Origin: Treponema sp. | GTDB lineage: Bacteria; Spirochaetota; Spirochaetia; Treponematales; UBA12059 | Assembly (NCBI GenBank): GCA_012517645.1 | Contig: JAAYUR010000408.1 | Span: forward strand, 1-7,427 | Direction of reading: 5' to 3' | DNA: 7,427 nt | In this document: positions 1 through 5,729 of the stretch, piece by piece | How the letters are laid out: every line of letters starts with the position of its first letter | Position numbering within the stretch: position 1 is the first letter of the stretch | Notes under the pieces: model-generated | What the model was told of the DNA's origin: nothing | The model's input: the letters and a program-made list of their open reading frames with translations, nothing else | Database searches by the model: none | Program-made: the position numbers and the translations under genes

Positions 1-410
1 GGGAAGGCACGGATCCGGAACCCGTCCCCCTCGTGGCAGACGCAGGGCGCCTCGATCTCCCGGACCACGATTTCGTAGTTGATGTACATATCCAGGACCC
101 GGCGGCTGGATTCCACGTACTCCGCGATCCGAGGCGGCCCGTAGATGTACAAGGGCTCGTCCCGATCCACTTGGCTCGAGAGCATCAGAATGCCCGGAAG
201 GCCCGTGACATGGTCCGCATGGGTATGGGATATGAAGATGGCGTTGATCTTCTTCCATCGCAGGTTCAAACGGCGCAGGGAAACCTGGGTGCCCTCTCCG
301 GCGTCGAAGAGGAAGAGGTCACCCTCCCGACGCACAAGGACGCTGGTCAGGTGCCGATGGGGCAGAGGCATCATGCCTCCGCTGCCCAGAATGAAGACTT
401 CAAGATTCAT
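1..410 (-). CDS. rnz: Ribonuclease Z, N-terminal part (runs off the left edge)
   Basis: Metallo-beta-lactamase-fold endonuclease that matures tRNA 3' ends in the cytoplasm. Only the first 136 residues are present. The protein begins MNLEVFILGSGG, the first beta strand and glycine turn of the fold. The zinc-binding motif HTHADH lies at residues 62-67 and is followed by VTGLPG, as is typical of RNase Z. The preceding stretch LFLFDAGEGTQVSLRRLNL (about 32-50) is the conserved DxGEGTQ segment. The wording GGMMPLPHRHLTS matches what I recall of treponemal RNase Z and supports a spirochaete host. The start at 408-410 fits the family's N-terminus. It has no Shine-Dalgarno sequence, but a good promoter ends only 9 nt upstream, so the mRNA may be leaderless. 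The gene is divergent from the helicase. The second half, with the remaining zinc ligands, lies outside the window. Confidence 0.93.
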   Translation of the reverse strand, partial: MNLEVFILGSGGMMPLPHRHLTSVLVRREGDLFLFDAGEGTQVSLRRLNLRWKKINAIFISHTHADHVTGLPGILMLSSQVDRDEPLYIYGPPRIAEYVESSRRVLDMYINYEIVVREIEAPCVCHEGDGFRIRAF

Positions 411-419
411 GGAGGGCTT

Positions 420-448
420 ATCATACCGGACAAGCGAAGCGTAGGCAA
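420..448 (-). promoter_or_regulatory. Promoter for rnz (sigma-70-like)
   Basis: On the minus strand there is a -35 box TTGCCT (443-448), a 17-bp spacer and a -10 box TATGAT (420-425, 5 of 6 to TATAAT). The -10 box ends 9 nt before the rnz ATG, so the expected transcription start falls on or next to the start codon. This agrees with the absence of a ribosome binding site. The boxes are read from the sequence; activity and leaderless transcription are inferred. Confidence 0.55.
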
Positions 449-460
449 GGACGGCCGAGC

Positions 461-490
461 TTGTGCCAAGACGCCTTTTCATGCCACAAT
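461..490 (+). promoter_or_regulatory. Weak candidate promoter for the helicase gene
   Basis: On the plus strand there is TTGTGC (461-466), an 18-bp spacer and CACAAT (485-490, 4 of 6 to TATAAT), ending 8 nt before the ATG at 499. It lies back to back with the rnz promoter, with 12 bp between the two -35 boxes. The match is weak, and the similarity of its geometry to the rnz promoter is the main reason to list it. Confidence 0.3.
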
Positions 491-498
491 CGGGGAAT

Positions 499-1869
499 AT
501 GGAAGAATTCCTTCGTCTCGGCATCCGGGAAGACCTGGCGCGCGCGCTCGAATCCTTCGGATTCCAAGAGCCCACAGAAATCCAGAGGAAGACCGTGCCC
601 GCACTCCTGGCCCGGACCGACGCCTTCGTAAGCTCCTCCACCGGAACGGGAAAAACCTTCGGGTACCTGGTCCCCCTGCTCCAGCTGGCGCCCCGGGAGG
701 CGGACAAGCCCTTTGCCCTGATCGTCGCCCCCACCCATGAGCTCGCGGTGCAGGTGGAGAAGGAGTTGGACCGTCTGGCGGCAGCCGCGGCCATCCGGAC
801 CCGGACCGTGCTTCTGATCGGATCCGCCCAAGCCCGCAGACAGGCGGAGCGCCTGAGGAAGGGCGGAGACTTCGTCATCGGCACCCCCGGCCGGGTACGG
901 GACCTGGCCGCGGCCCGGGAGCTCGACCTCTCCGGATTATCCTTCCTAGTCCTGGACGAGGCGGACCGCCTGTTCGAGAAGGAAGCCCTTGCGGAGACCT
1001 CGGATATCCTGGACCGCCTGCCGTCCGCCTGCTGCCGGGTCCTCGTGTCCGCCACGCTCCCGGACCGCGTCCGGGACAAGGCGGCGCCCTGGTTCCGGAA
1101 TCCGGCGGCCCTGATCCTGGACAACTCGGCGGTCCTGCGGGAGAACATCGATCACTGGGTGTTCCATTCGTCCTCCCGCCGGAAGATCGACTTTCTCCGC
1201 CGCTTCGAGGCCGCGGTCCATCCGAAACGCTGTCTGGTCTTCGCCTCGTCCAACGCCCAGGTCTTCAACATCCTGCGCAAGCTCGAGTACCTGGGGTTTC
1301 CGGCCGCGGAACTCCGATCCCAGGGGGACAAGGAGCGCCGGAAACAAGCCCTGGACGACTTCCGGGAGGGCCGCGTCCGGTACCTGGTGACCAGCGACCT
1401 GGGAGCCCGGGGCATGGATGTCAAAGGCGTCGATTACGTGCTCTGCATGGACCTTCCGGAAGAGCCCACGGTGTACATGCACCGGGCGGGAAGGACCGGA
1501 CGGGCCGGGGAGCGGGGAGTCTCCGTCCTGGTGGCCGACATCGTGGAGCTCAAGCGCGCCTCGAAGGTCGCGGTCCGGTACGGGTTTTCCTTCCAGTGCA
1601 GGATCCTGGAGGGCGGCTCGGTCCACGAGATCGATCCGGAAAACTTCTTCGCCCTGGCGGAGGAGGAAGAGTCCGATCGATCCGTAAAGCCGCCCCTGGA
1701 GGCCAAGAGGTTTTCCGACATGGACGGAAGGCGTTCCCGGGGCCGTCTGCAGGCGCCCAAGGGGAGCTTCCCCTCGGGATCCCGGTCCCGGACCGTCCGC
1801 GCCGGCGACCCCGCCCCCTCTCCGCGTCCCTCGGGCCGCAAGGGAAGCCGAAGAAAGAAATCCGGATAG
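499..1869 (+). CDS. DEAD-box ATP-dependent RNA helicase
   Basis: ATP-driven RNA unwinding enzyme of superfamily 2, cytoplasmic, 456 residues. All core motifs appear in order: Q motif with PTEIQ (25-29), motif I SSTGTGKT (46-53), Ia PTHELA (79-83 region), Ib TPGR (129-132), II DEAD (153-156), III SAT (184-186), IV CLVFAS (245-250), V with TSDLGARGMD (298-307) and VI HRAGRTGR (328-335). The two RecA-like domains end near residue 370. A tail of about 70 residues follows, rich in Arg, Lys, Ser and Pro and ending GRKGSRRKKSG, typical of the RNA-binding tails of this family. I chose ATG 499 because MEEFLRLGI begins at the usual distance from the Q motif and a purine-rich GGGGAA precedes it. ATG 481 or GTG 463 in the same frame would add 6 or 12 residues. 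RhlE- or CshA-type roles in ribosome assembly or mRNA decay are possible, but the exact subfamily cannot be fixed by eye. Confidence 0.95.
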   Translation: MEEFLRLGIREDLARALESFGFQEPTEIQRKTVPALLARTDAFVSSSTGTGKTFGYLVPLLQLAPREADKPFALIVAPTHELAVQVEKELDRLAAAAAIRTRTVLLIGSAQARRQAERLRKGGDFVIGTPGRVRDLAAARELDLSGLSFLVLDEADRLFEKEALAETSDILDRLPSACCRVLVSATLPDRVRDKAAPWFRNPAALILDNSAVLRENIDHWVFHSSSRRKIDFLRRFEAAVHPKRCLVFASSNAQVFNILRKLEYLGFPAAELRSQGDKERRKQALDDFREGRVRYLVTSDLGARGMDVKGVDYVLCMDLPEEPTVYMHRAGRTGRAGERGVSVLVADIVELKRASKVAVRYGFSFQCRILEGGSVHEIDPENFFALAEEEESDRSVKPPLEAKRFSDMDGRRSRGRLQAPKGSFPSGSRSRTVRAGDPAPSPRPSGRKGSRRKKSG

Positions 1870-1978
1870 CTGAGTCGATTTTTTATAGTCCGTCGCTTTT
1901 TAAATTGGCTTTGCGATCGTTCGCGGTTGCGTTGCAATCTCTGCGCCCAATCGCGGATCACAAGGTAGCTTTCAAATC
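1870..1978. other. Convergent intergenic gap, AT-richer, possible transcription end region
   Basis: This gap separates the 3' ends of the helicase and the methyltransferase. It is clearly AT-richer than its flanks. It holds a run of six T (1879-1884) and one of five T (1897-1901) on the plus strand. It also holds a hairpin GCGATCG-TTCG-CGGTTGC (1913-1930, two G-U pairs in the stem, UUCG loop). The T runs lie before rather than after this hairpin, so it is not a textbook intrinsic terminator for either strand. I see no gene or RNA family here. Confidence 0.4.
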
Positions 1979-3715
1979 CTAGGCGTTCTTTAGGCGCTCC
2001 GACCTCTGAATCCTCAGACGGCCCAGGCCGGGTTCCAGCTTCCCTGCGAGTTCGGGCAGGTCCGAAACCAGGCGCACAAGCTCCGCCTCCGCCCTTTCGT
2101 ACTCCCTCGTGTACCTCGGATGGGCCAGCTTCCGGAGAGCCCCCAGGGCCTCGGTGGCCGCCTTTCGGGCGTCAGCCAAGTCCTCCGGCCCGGACCCCGA
2201 GCCGTTCCCGCCCGCACAGTCCCGTGCCAGATGGGCCAGGACCTCCACAGCCCGGGCGTGGTCCGTTATCTCACAGGATTCCAGAACCTCCGCAAGTCGG
2301 TTCAGGTCTTCGATCGGGGTCGAGTCGAACCTCGGGCAGGAATCCACGAACCGATTGAACCGCCACATTCTTAAAATGCCCAAGGCGGTCCGTATTCCTC
2401 CGGGACACACCGTTACCTCGAAGGATTCCCGGACCCTGCTCGGGTCGAAGCGGGAGGAAAAGAGCCTGCGCAGGCGGAGTTCCGCCACAAACCGGGCCGC
2501 CCCGGAAGCCTTGCCGGACCCCTTGGTTCGCGGGTGGCAGACATAGACCAGCTCGTGGTTTCGGACCCGGCGGGTTCCGCTCTGGCGTCCTCCCCGGTAT
2601 CGTACATACTCCAGCGCCTCCGGCCGGACGTCCCAGCGCTCGGACAACATGTCGTAGAGCTCCTCCGGGGGAACCAGCCCCTCGGTATTGTAGCTGAACA
2701 CCAGGGTCCGTGCGTCCAGCGCGTCGATCAGCCCGGCCAGGGCGGCTCGGGCCGTCAAACGACCGCAGTACGGGGACCGGGTCTCTACCCAGTCCCGGGA
2801 GATCCCCGCCTTGCTCACCAGCCGACCGTCCGGACCTGCGTCCAGGGGAACGGGCCGGCGGTCCCAGCGGAGAATGGTGTTCAGGATGTGATAGTTCGAG
2901 CCGTACTGGTGCTGGTTATAGGGAGGATCCAGGTAGGCCAGGTCCGCCGACCATCTCCGCACGAAGACCGCGGCGTCCTCTCGGAACACCTCCGCGGGCT
3001 CCGCCTCGGGAAGTACGGGGTACTCCAGCTCCATGGCGCCTAAAATCCGGGGCAGGGCGTCCCGACCGTGGCCGCCGAAGCCCTTGTGGAATGCCTTGAA
3101 CACTCCGGACGTGTTCGCATGGACCGCGGCCTCCAGAATGACCAGGCCGAGGAGGAGATCCCTGCGGAGGGAAGCCGGGGAGCTCGGATCCTCGTCCGAT
3201 CCGGCGGGGTATTCCCGCTCCACCTGCTCCCGGACCCGGTCCAGGAACATCGCGTTTTCCCGTGTATAAAAGAGGCGCTCCGTCCTCCAGTCCGCACAGG
3301 AAGTATCCCGGGGGGCGTACCAGCGGGCCATATACGGTTCCGGCTCCGGATCGGGGGCTCGGTTTTCCCGACCGGGGTGAAAGGCGTTCAGGCGGCGCAG
3401 CACCGCGTCCAGGCCCCCCTGCCCCGGCCAGAGCGCCGGAAGCTCCGACCCACGGAGAACCAGCCAGGCCCGGTTCAGGGCATAGGCATAGGGCTCCCAG
3501 TCGTTCGCCCTGACCCGCATCCCCAGGGTCCGGGCCAGCCGGGACACCGAGCCGGCACCCGCGAAGGGATCCAGGAACAGCGGCCGTTCCACGCCGTCCG
3601 TGAGCGCCCGAAACAGGACCCGAAGCCGGGGGACCAGGGCCCGCTTGTTCCCAAGGTATGGAATGAGCTGGGATGTCGAGTAGTCCCGTTCCCTGGGGAA
3701 GAGCTCAAGGTTCAT
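1979..3715 (-). CDS. D12-class DNA N6-adenine methyltransferase with a C-terminal extension
   Basis: Predicted S-adenosylmethionine-dependent enzyme that methylates adenine N6 in DNA, 578 residues. Seen in order: IPYLGNKR (18-25), the motif X region typical of D12/Dam-like enzymes; FLDPFAGAG (47-55), the SAM-binding motif I; NTSGVFKAFHKGFGGHGRD (201-219) in the part expected to contact DNA; and catalytic motif IV, DPPYNQHQYGSNYH (263-276). LVFSYNTEG (338-346) then continues the core. Simple Dam proteins have about 270-300 residues, so this is much longer. Residues from about 398 to 578 form an Arg- and Glu-rich, mostly helical extension with a Gly/Ser linker (501-509), in which I recognise no nuclease motif. 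The ATG at 3713-3715 lies inside the end of queD (11-nt overlap) and has no Shine-Dalgarno sequence, which suggests translation coupled to queD. No restriction endonuclease gene is next to it. It could be a solitary regulatory methyltransferase or part of a restriction-modification unit. The recognition site cannot be read from the sequence. Confidence 0.88.
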   Translation of the reverse strand: MNLELFPRERDYSTSQLIPYLGNKRALVPRLRVLFRALTDGVERPLFLDPFAGAGSVSRLARTLGMRVRANDWEPYAYALNRAWLVLRGSELPALWPGQGGLDAVLRRLNAFHPGRENRAPDPEPEPYMARWYAPRDTSCADWRTERLFYTRENAMFLDRVREQVEREYPAGSDEDPSSPASLRRDLLLGLVILEAAVHANTSGVFKAFHKGFGGHGRDALPRILGAMELEYPVLPEAEPAEVFREDAAVFVRRWSADLAYLDPPYNQHQYGSNYHILNTILRWDRRPVPLDAGPDGRLVSKAGISRDWVETRSPYCGRLTARAALAGLIDALDARTLVFSYNTEGLVPPEELYDMLSERWDVRPEALEYVRYRGGRQSGTRRVRNHELVYVCHPRTKGSGKASGAARFVAELRLRRLFSSRFDPSRVRESFEVTVCPGGIRTALGILRMWRFNRFVDSCPRFDSTPIEDLNRLAEVLESCEITDHARAVEVLAHLARDCAGGNGSGSGPEDLADARKAATEALGALRKLAHPRYTREYERAEAELVRLVSDLPELAGKLEPGLGRLRIQRSERLKNA

Positions 3716-4064
3716 ACCGGGCCATGCTCGTGTCGCTCTCGAAGACCTCGACCGCGAGGAGAGGAACCCCGGGCAGTGCGGCGGACAGGGACTCGAAGAT
3801 GTGCCGGGCTATCCGCTCGGCGCTGGGAGAATCCTTAAAGACCGGGTTTTCGTTCAGGAGGCCGTGATCCAAGGTTTCGCAGACCTCCCGGAGGGCCTTC
3901 TTGAACACCCCGAAATCCAGAAGCATCCCGGACTCGTCCAGGTCCTCTCCCCGGGCATAGGCCCGAACCCGGTAATTGTGGCCGTGGAGGTTTTCGCACT
4001 TGCCCCGGTACCCGGAAAGGAAATGGGCCGCGGAAAACCCGGCCTCGACTCGAATAGTGTACAT
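3705..4064 (-). CDS. queD: 6-carboxy-5,6,7,8-tetrahydropterin synthase (QueD)
   Basis: Cytoplasmic T-fold enzyme that converts 7,8-dihydroneopterin triphosphate to 6-carboxytetrahydropterin, an early step towards preQ0 and queuosine. It has 119 residues, close to the 121 of E. coli QueD. The zinc ligands are His14 (SAAHFL), His27 and His29. Catalytic Cys23 sits in CENLHGHNY, the CxxxHGH signature that separates QueD from eukaryotic pyruvoyl-tetrahydropterin synthase. LDHGLLN (65-71) supplies the Asp-His pair and VFESDTSMARY (107-117) the conserved Glu. The start MYTIRVEAGFSAAH is chosen because GGGAG lies 5 nt upstream of the ATG at 4062-4064. An in-frame ATG at 4082 would add six residues with poorer support. 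The gene follows the unknown 188-residue gene by 67 nt and overlaps the methyltransferase. No queC, queE or queF is visible, so the rest of the pathway must be elsewhere. A pterin-related side activity cannot be excluded. Confidence 0.93.
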   Translation of the reverse strand: MYTIRVEAGFSAAHFLSGYRGKCENLHGHNYRVRAYARGEDLDESGMLLDFGVFKKALREVCETLDHGLLNENPVFKDSPSAERIARHIFESLSAALPGVPLLAVEVFESDTSMARYEP

Positions 4065-4069
4065 GGCGA

Positions 4070-4086
4070 CTCCCGGCGGCATTCTA
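4070..4086 (-). promoter_or_regulatory. -10-like box and ribosome binding site of queD
   Basis: On the minus strand, TAGAAT (4081-4086, 5 of 6 to TATAAT) is followed by GGGAG (4070-4074), 5 nt before the queD ATG. A hexamer GGGACT 17 bp upstream of the -10 box matches TTGACA at only three positions. The GGGAG decides the queD start. The promoter assignment is weaker, because a start about 7 nt after the box would leave almost no leader before GGGAG. Confidence 0.4.
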
Positions 4087-4099
4087 CAACGGAGGAGGG

Positions 4100-4120
4100 A
4101 AAAAGTCCCGCACCGGGGCT
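4100..4120 (-). terminator. Possible weak intrinsic terminator after the 188-residue gene
   Basis: Read on the minus strand, CCCG-GTG-CGGG forms a 4-bp stem (4107-4117). An A-C mismatch and two further pairs extend it, and a run of five T (4100-4104) follows directly. The stem is short, so partial termination or attenuation before queD is the most that can be claimed. Confidence 0.35.
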
Positions 4121-4131
4121 CTCGTTCCAGT

Positions 4132-4698
4132 CTAGAGCCCCAGGAAACTGTACACGGCGCTCCAGAAGGTCTCGGCGTCCATCCGGCTTTCCAGGAATGC
4201 CTTCACGAAGGCCTTTAGCTCCCCGGGAAAGACGGCCCAATACTCCTCCTGCCATCGGGGCATGCGCTCCCACAGGGCCTGCTGGGCGCTGGGGGGCATC
4301 AGGCCCAGGGAATAATCCGTAAAATCCTTGACCATCCTCAACAAGGCCTCCGGGGGCAGGGCCGAAGCTTCGGTCTTCCGGGTTCCCGGATCCGGCACAT
4401 AGGAGGCCAGAAGCTCCTCCAGCTGTTCCTCCGTCACCTCCGGGGCGTTCTTGCGGATGATGTCCGCGACGAAGTCCCGGATCATGGCACGGATGCCTTC
4501 CAGGCTGGCGCCCATGGAGGCCTCAACGGCCTGGGCCGCGTTCCGGGCGGCCCGCTCCGGGTTGACCCCTCCGATGCTCGCGAAAAGGGTCAGATCCCGG
4601 CGCCTTCGCTCGCAAGCCTTGACGATGGCCTTAAATTCGTCCTTGTCGGCCTTGTTGAGAATGTAGTCGAGCACGGATCGCAGAGTTTCCCGGGACAT
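4132..4698 (-). CDS. Conserved-looking hypothetical protein, helical, 188 residues
   Basis: I do not recognise a named family. The protein (MSRETLRSVLDYILNKADKD...) has no signal peptide and no membrane segment and looks soluble. Predicted helices dominate. There is a basic cluster ERRRRD (30-35), an Ala-rich stretch (49-64), an acidic helix TEEQLEELLASY (89-100), a Pro/Thr hinge (102-116) and a Trp/Phe-rich C-terminal third (about 140-187) ending YSFLGL. The opening resembles small treponemal proteins of unknown function I have seen, which is a recollection and not a search result. The start at 4696-4698 is preferred over an in-frame ATG at 4734 because the extra 12 residues (MRAGAAGSTVIP) look unlike coding sequence and a promoter-like pair of boxes overlaps them. 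There is no Shine-Dalgarno sequence. It is the first gene of a minus-strand run with queD and the methyltransferase, but the 67-nt gap and possible terminator leave a shared transcript uncertain. Confidence 0.78.
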   Translation of the reverse strand: MSRETLRSVLDYILNKADKDEFKAIVKACERRRRDLTLFASIGGVNPERAARNAAQAVEASMGASLEGIRAMIRDFVADIIRKNAPEVTEEQLEELLASYVPDPGTRKTEASALPPEALLRMVKDFTDYSLGLMPPSAQQALWERMPRWQEEYWAVFPGELKAFVKAFLESRMDAETFWSAVYSFLGL

Positions 4699-4705
4699 CG
4701 GGATC

Positions 4706-4734
4706 ACTGTACTTCCCGCGGCCCCGGCGCGCAA
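4706..4734 (-). promoter_or_regulatory. Candidate promoter of the 188-residue gene
   Basis: On the minus strand, TTGCGC (4729-4734), a 17-bp spacer and TACAGT (4706-4711, 4 of 6 to TATAAT) end 7 nt before the ATG at 4698. The geometry copies that of the rnz promoter and again predicts a leaderless or near-leaderless mRNA. The boxes themselves are only moderate matches. Confidence 0.35.
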
Positions 4735-4748
4735 GCCTTCCCTAACAG

Positions 4749-4784
4749 GCTGTTGACAAAGGCGAGGGCGCCTTTGTCAACAGC
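4749..4784. repeat. Perfect 16-bp inverted repeat, 4-nt loop
   Basis: GCTGTTGACAAAGGCG (4749-4764) and its exact complement (4769-4784) enclose the loop AGGG. It is the first hairpin of the cluster. There is no T run on either side, so it does not look like an intrinsic terminator. Its left arm with the six bases before it is related to the arm of the third hairpin. Confidence 0.9.
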
Positions 4785-4797
4785 TTCCTTAAATGTC

Positions 4798-4836
4798 GCG
4801 ATTGCGCAGAAAAGCGAAAGCTTTTCGAGCAATCGC
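4798..4836. repeat. Two-stage hairpin with GAAA tetraloop
   Basis: The outer stem is GCGATTGC (4798-4805) with GCAATCGC (4829-4836). A small internal loop (GCA opposite GA) leads to the inner stem GAAAAGC (4809-4815) with GCTTTTC (4820-4826), capped by GAAA. The GCGAAAGC tip is a GNRA-type loop known to be very stable in nucleic acids. The arms are unrelated to those of the two flanking hairpins. Confidence 0.85.
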
Positions 4837-4837
4837 A

Positions 4838-4880
4838 TAGCAGGGTGCTGACAAGCTTCGAGTTTGTCAGCACCCTGCTA
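4838..4880. repeat. Perfect 17-bp inverted repeat, third hairpin
   Basis: TAGCAGGGTGCTGACAA (4838-4854) pairs perfectly with 4864-4880. Three more pairs (GCT with AGT, one of them G-U) can extend the stem inward to a TCG loop, giving about 20 pairs. It lies 60 bp upstream of the tonB-like start and has no T run after it. Confidence 0.9.
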
Positions 4881-4940
4881 ACCCACTGTTTACCCTCCAC
4901 GGCTCCTCGGGGTAATCTTCCGCTCAGAGCAGGCATTCAG
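4881..4940 (+). promoter_or_regulatory. Leader of the tonB-like gene with ribosome binding site
   Basis: Between the hairpin element and the ATG at 4941 lies AGAGCAGG (4926-4933), a modest Shine-Dalgarno sequence 7 nt from the start. Upstream, TTTACC (about 4890-4895) and TAATCT (about 4914-4919) with an 18-bp spacer form a poor promoter match. No Fur-like or B12-riboswitch sequence is evident here. Confidence 0.3.
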
Positions 4941-5729
4941 ATGAACGACGACGCGGACCCCCGGCGGCACCTCCTCGAACCCCTTGAGCAGGCGGGAAGC
5001 CTCTTGGAAGCTACCCCGGAGCCGGGAATCGCCGTTCCGGAACGCGGCGGAGGGAGGGATCCCCGGGCTCGGTCACGCCTAGGCGTCTGCCTGGCCGTCT
5101 CCCTGGCGCTGCATGCCTTGGTCCTGGCCGTGTTCCCGGTCCCGGGTCCCGGGGGGCGGGGCGCGGAGGCTTCCGCGGTGCGGGTCAGCCTGCACCTCGG
5201 CGCGGCCACGGCCGCGCCGGAAGCGGCGGGGTCCGCACCATCCACGGCGGGCGCCGCGCCGTCGGCCTCTTTCCCGAAGGCCCCGGACGGTTCCGCTTCC
5301 GACACTACCCGGGATCCCTTTCCCCGGTCCGGGGAGACGGCGCCCGCAGGCGGGGAAGAGCCGGGGGAACCGGACTTCCCGCAGTCACCGGCCGCCCCCG
5401 GCGCTCTTGCCGCCGGCTCCTCTGCCGGGTCGGTCGTAACCGGCTACCCCTCCCCCTCGGACCAGGCCGCCGACCTGCTCCGGGCCCGGGTGGAGGCCGC
5501 CCTGGTCTACCCCGAGGCCGCCCGGCGCCGGGGCACCGAGGGAGTGGTGGGGCTGAAGATCTTCCTGGACGGGTCCGGGGCCCTTGCGGAGATACGGGTA
5601 TCCCGCTCCTCGGGCAGCGCCCTCCTGGACAGGGCCGCCCGGGAGACCGTGGCCGCCTGCCTCCCCGTGCCGAATCCCGGAGGCGCGCCCCTCGCGTTCG
5701 AACTAGCGGTGCGCTTCTCCCTGAAATAA
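4941..5729 (+). CDS. tonB: TonB-like energy transducer
   Basis: Inner-membrane-anchored periplasm-spanning protein that passes proton-motive force from ExbB/ExbD to TonB-dependent outer-membrane receptors, 262 residues. A cytoplasmic N-terminus of about 46 residues, longer than usual, is followed by one membrane segment LGVCLAVSLALHALVLAVF (47-65). This contains S54 and H58, the SxxxH motif TonB uses to contact ExbB. A Pro/Ala/Gly/Ser-rich linker of low complexity (about 67-175) would cross the periplasm. The C-terminal domain (about 178-262) has YPEAARRRG (190-198) and the alternating beta pattern GVVGLKIFLDGSG typical of the TonB_C fold, ending FELAVRFSLK. ATG 4941 is chosen over the in-frame ATG at 4845, whose first residues would be encoded by the hairpin repeat. 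The gene is convergent with a receptor gene. ExbB and ExbD are not visible, so they must be encoded elsewhere. Confidence 0.88.
   Translation: MNDDADPRRHLLEPLEQAGSLLEATPEPGIAVPERGGGRDPRARSRLGVCLAVSLALHALVLAVFPVPGPGGRGAEASAVRVSLHLGAATAAPEAAGSAPSTAGAAPSASFPKAPDGSASDTTRDPFPRSGETAPAGGEEPGEPDFPQSPAAPGALAAGSSAGSVVTGYPSPSDQAADLLRARVEAALVYPEAARRRGTEGVVGLKIFLDGSGALAEIRVSRSSGSALLDRAARETVAACLPVPNPGGAPLAFELAVRFSLK

Larger units (their letters stand above)
4743..4880. mobile_element. Hairpin cluster with terminal inverted repeats, MITE- or REP-like
   Basis: A 138-bp non-coding element between two divergent genes. Its left end TAACAGGCTGTTGACAA (4743-4759) and the reverse complement of its right end (4864-4880), TAGCAGGGTGCTGACAA, agree at 14 of 17 positions, so the ends are terminal inverted repeats. 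Both ends carry a TA dinucleotide at the outer edge, which could be a duplicated TA target as seen with IS630/Tc1-type elements. The interior is made almost wholly of three consecutive hairpins, listed separately. No protein-coding sequence is present, so any transposition would need an enzyme from elsewhere. The inverted repeats are seen directly; mobility is inferred. Alternatives are a REP-type repeat cluster or a structured RNA. Confidence 0.55.

Noticed and set aside
33..740. Plus-strand open frame covering rnz and the start of the helicase
   Set aside because: It runs antisense to RNase Z motifs and out of frame with the helicase; no protein-like pattern is seen.
946..1626. Long open frame on the minus strand opposite the helicase
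   Set aside because: It is a by-product of GC-rich codon use in the helicase; its translation is low in recognisable motifs and the plus-strand protein has every DEAD-box motif.
3068..3838. Long plus-strand open frame opposite the methyltransferase and queD
   Set aside because: Its translation is rich in Arg, Pro and Gly with no domain, and it covers the ends of two well-supported genes on the other strand.
4749..4784. Intrinsic terminator for a neighbouring gene
   Set aside because: No T run follows the stem on either strand, and it lies upstream of both flanking genes rather than after them.
4743..4880. Integron attC recombination site
   Set aside because: CCTAAC at the left recalls an attC core, but the matching site at the right (GCTAAC) has the same orientation instead of the required inverted GTTRRRY, and the hairpins are near perfect rather than the usual bulged form.
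4749..4880. CRISPR array
   Set aside because: Only two related arms occur, as inverted hairpins, with no series of direct repeats and spacers and no cas gene.
4743..4940. Cobalamin riboswitch upstream of tonB
   Set aside because: CCCACTG at 4882-4888 faintly recalls the B12 box, but the rest of the conserved riboswitch core is absent and the region is explained by inverted repeats.
4845..4940. Earlier start for the tonB-like protein at ATG 4845
   Set aside because: The extra 32 residues would be translated from the hairpin repeat, lack a ribosome binding site, and do not resemble a TonB N-terminus.
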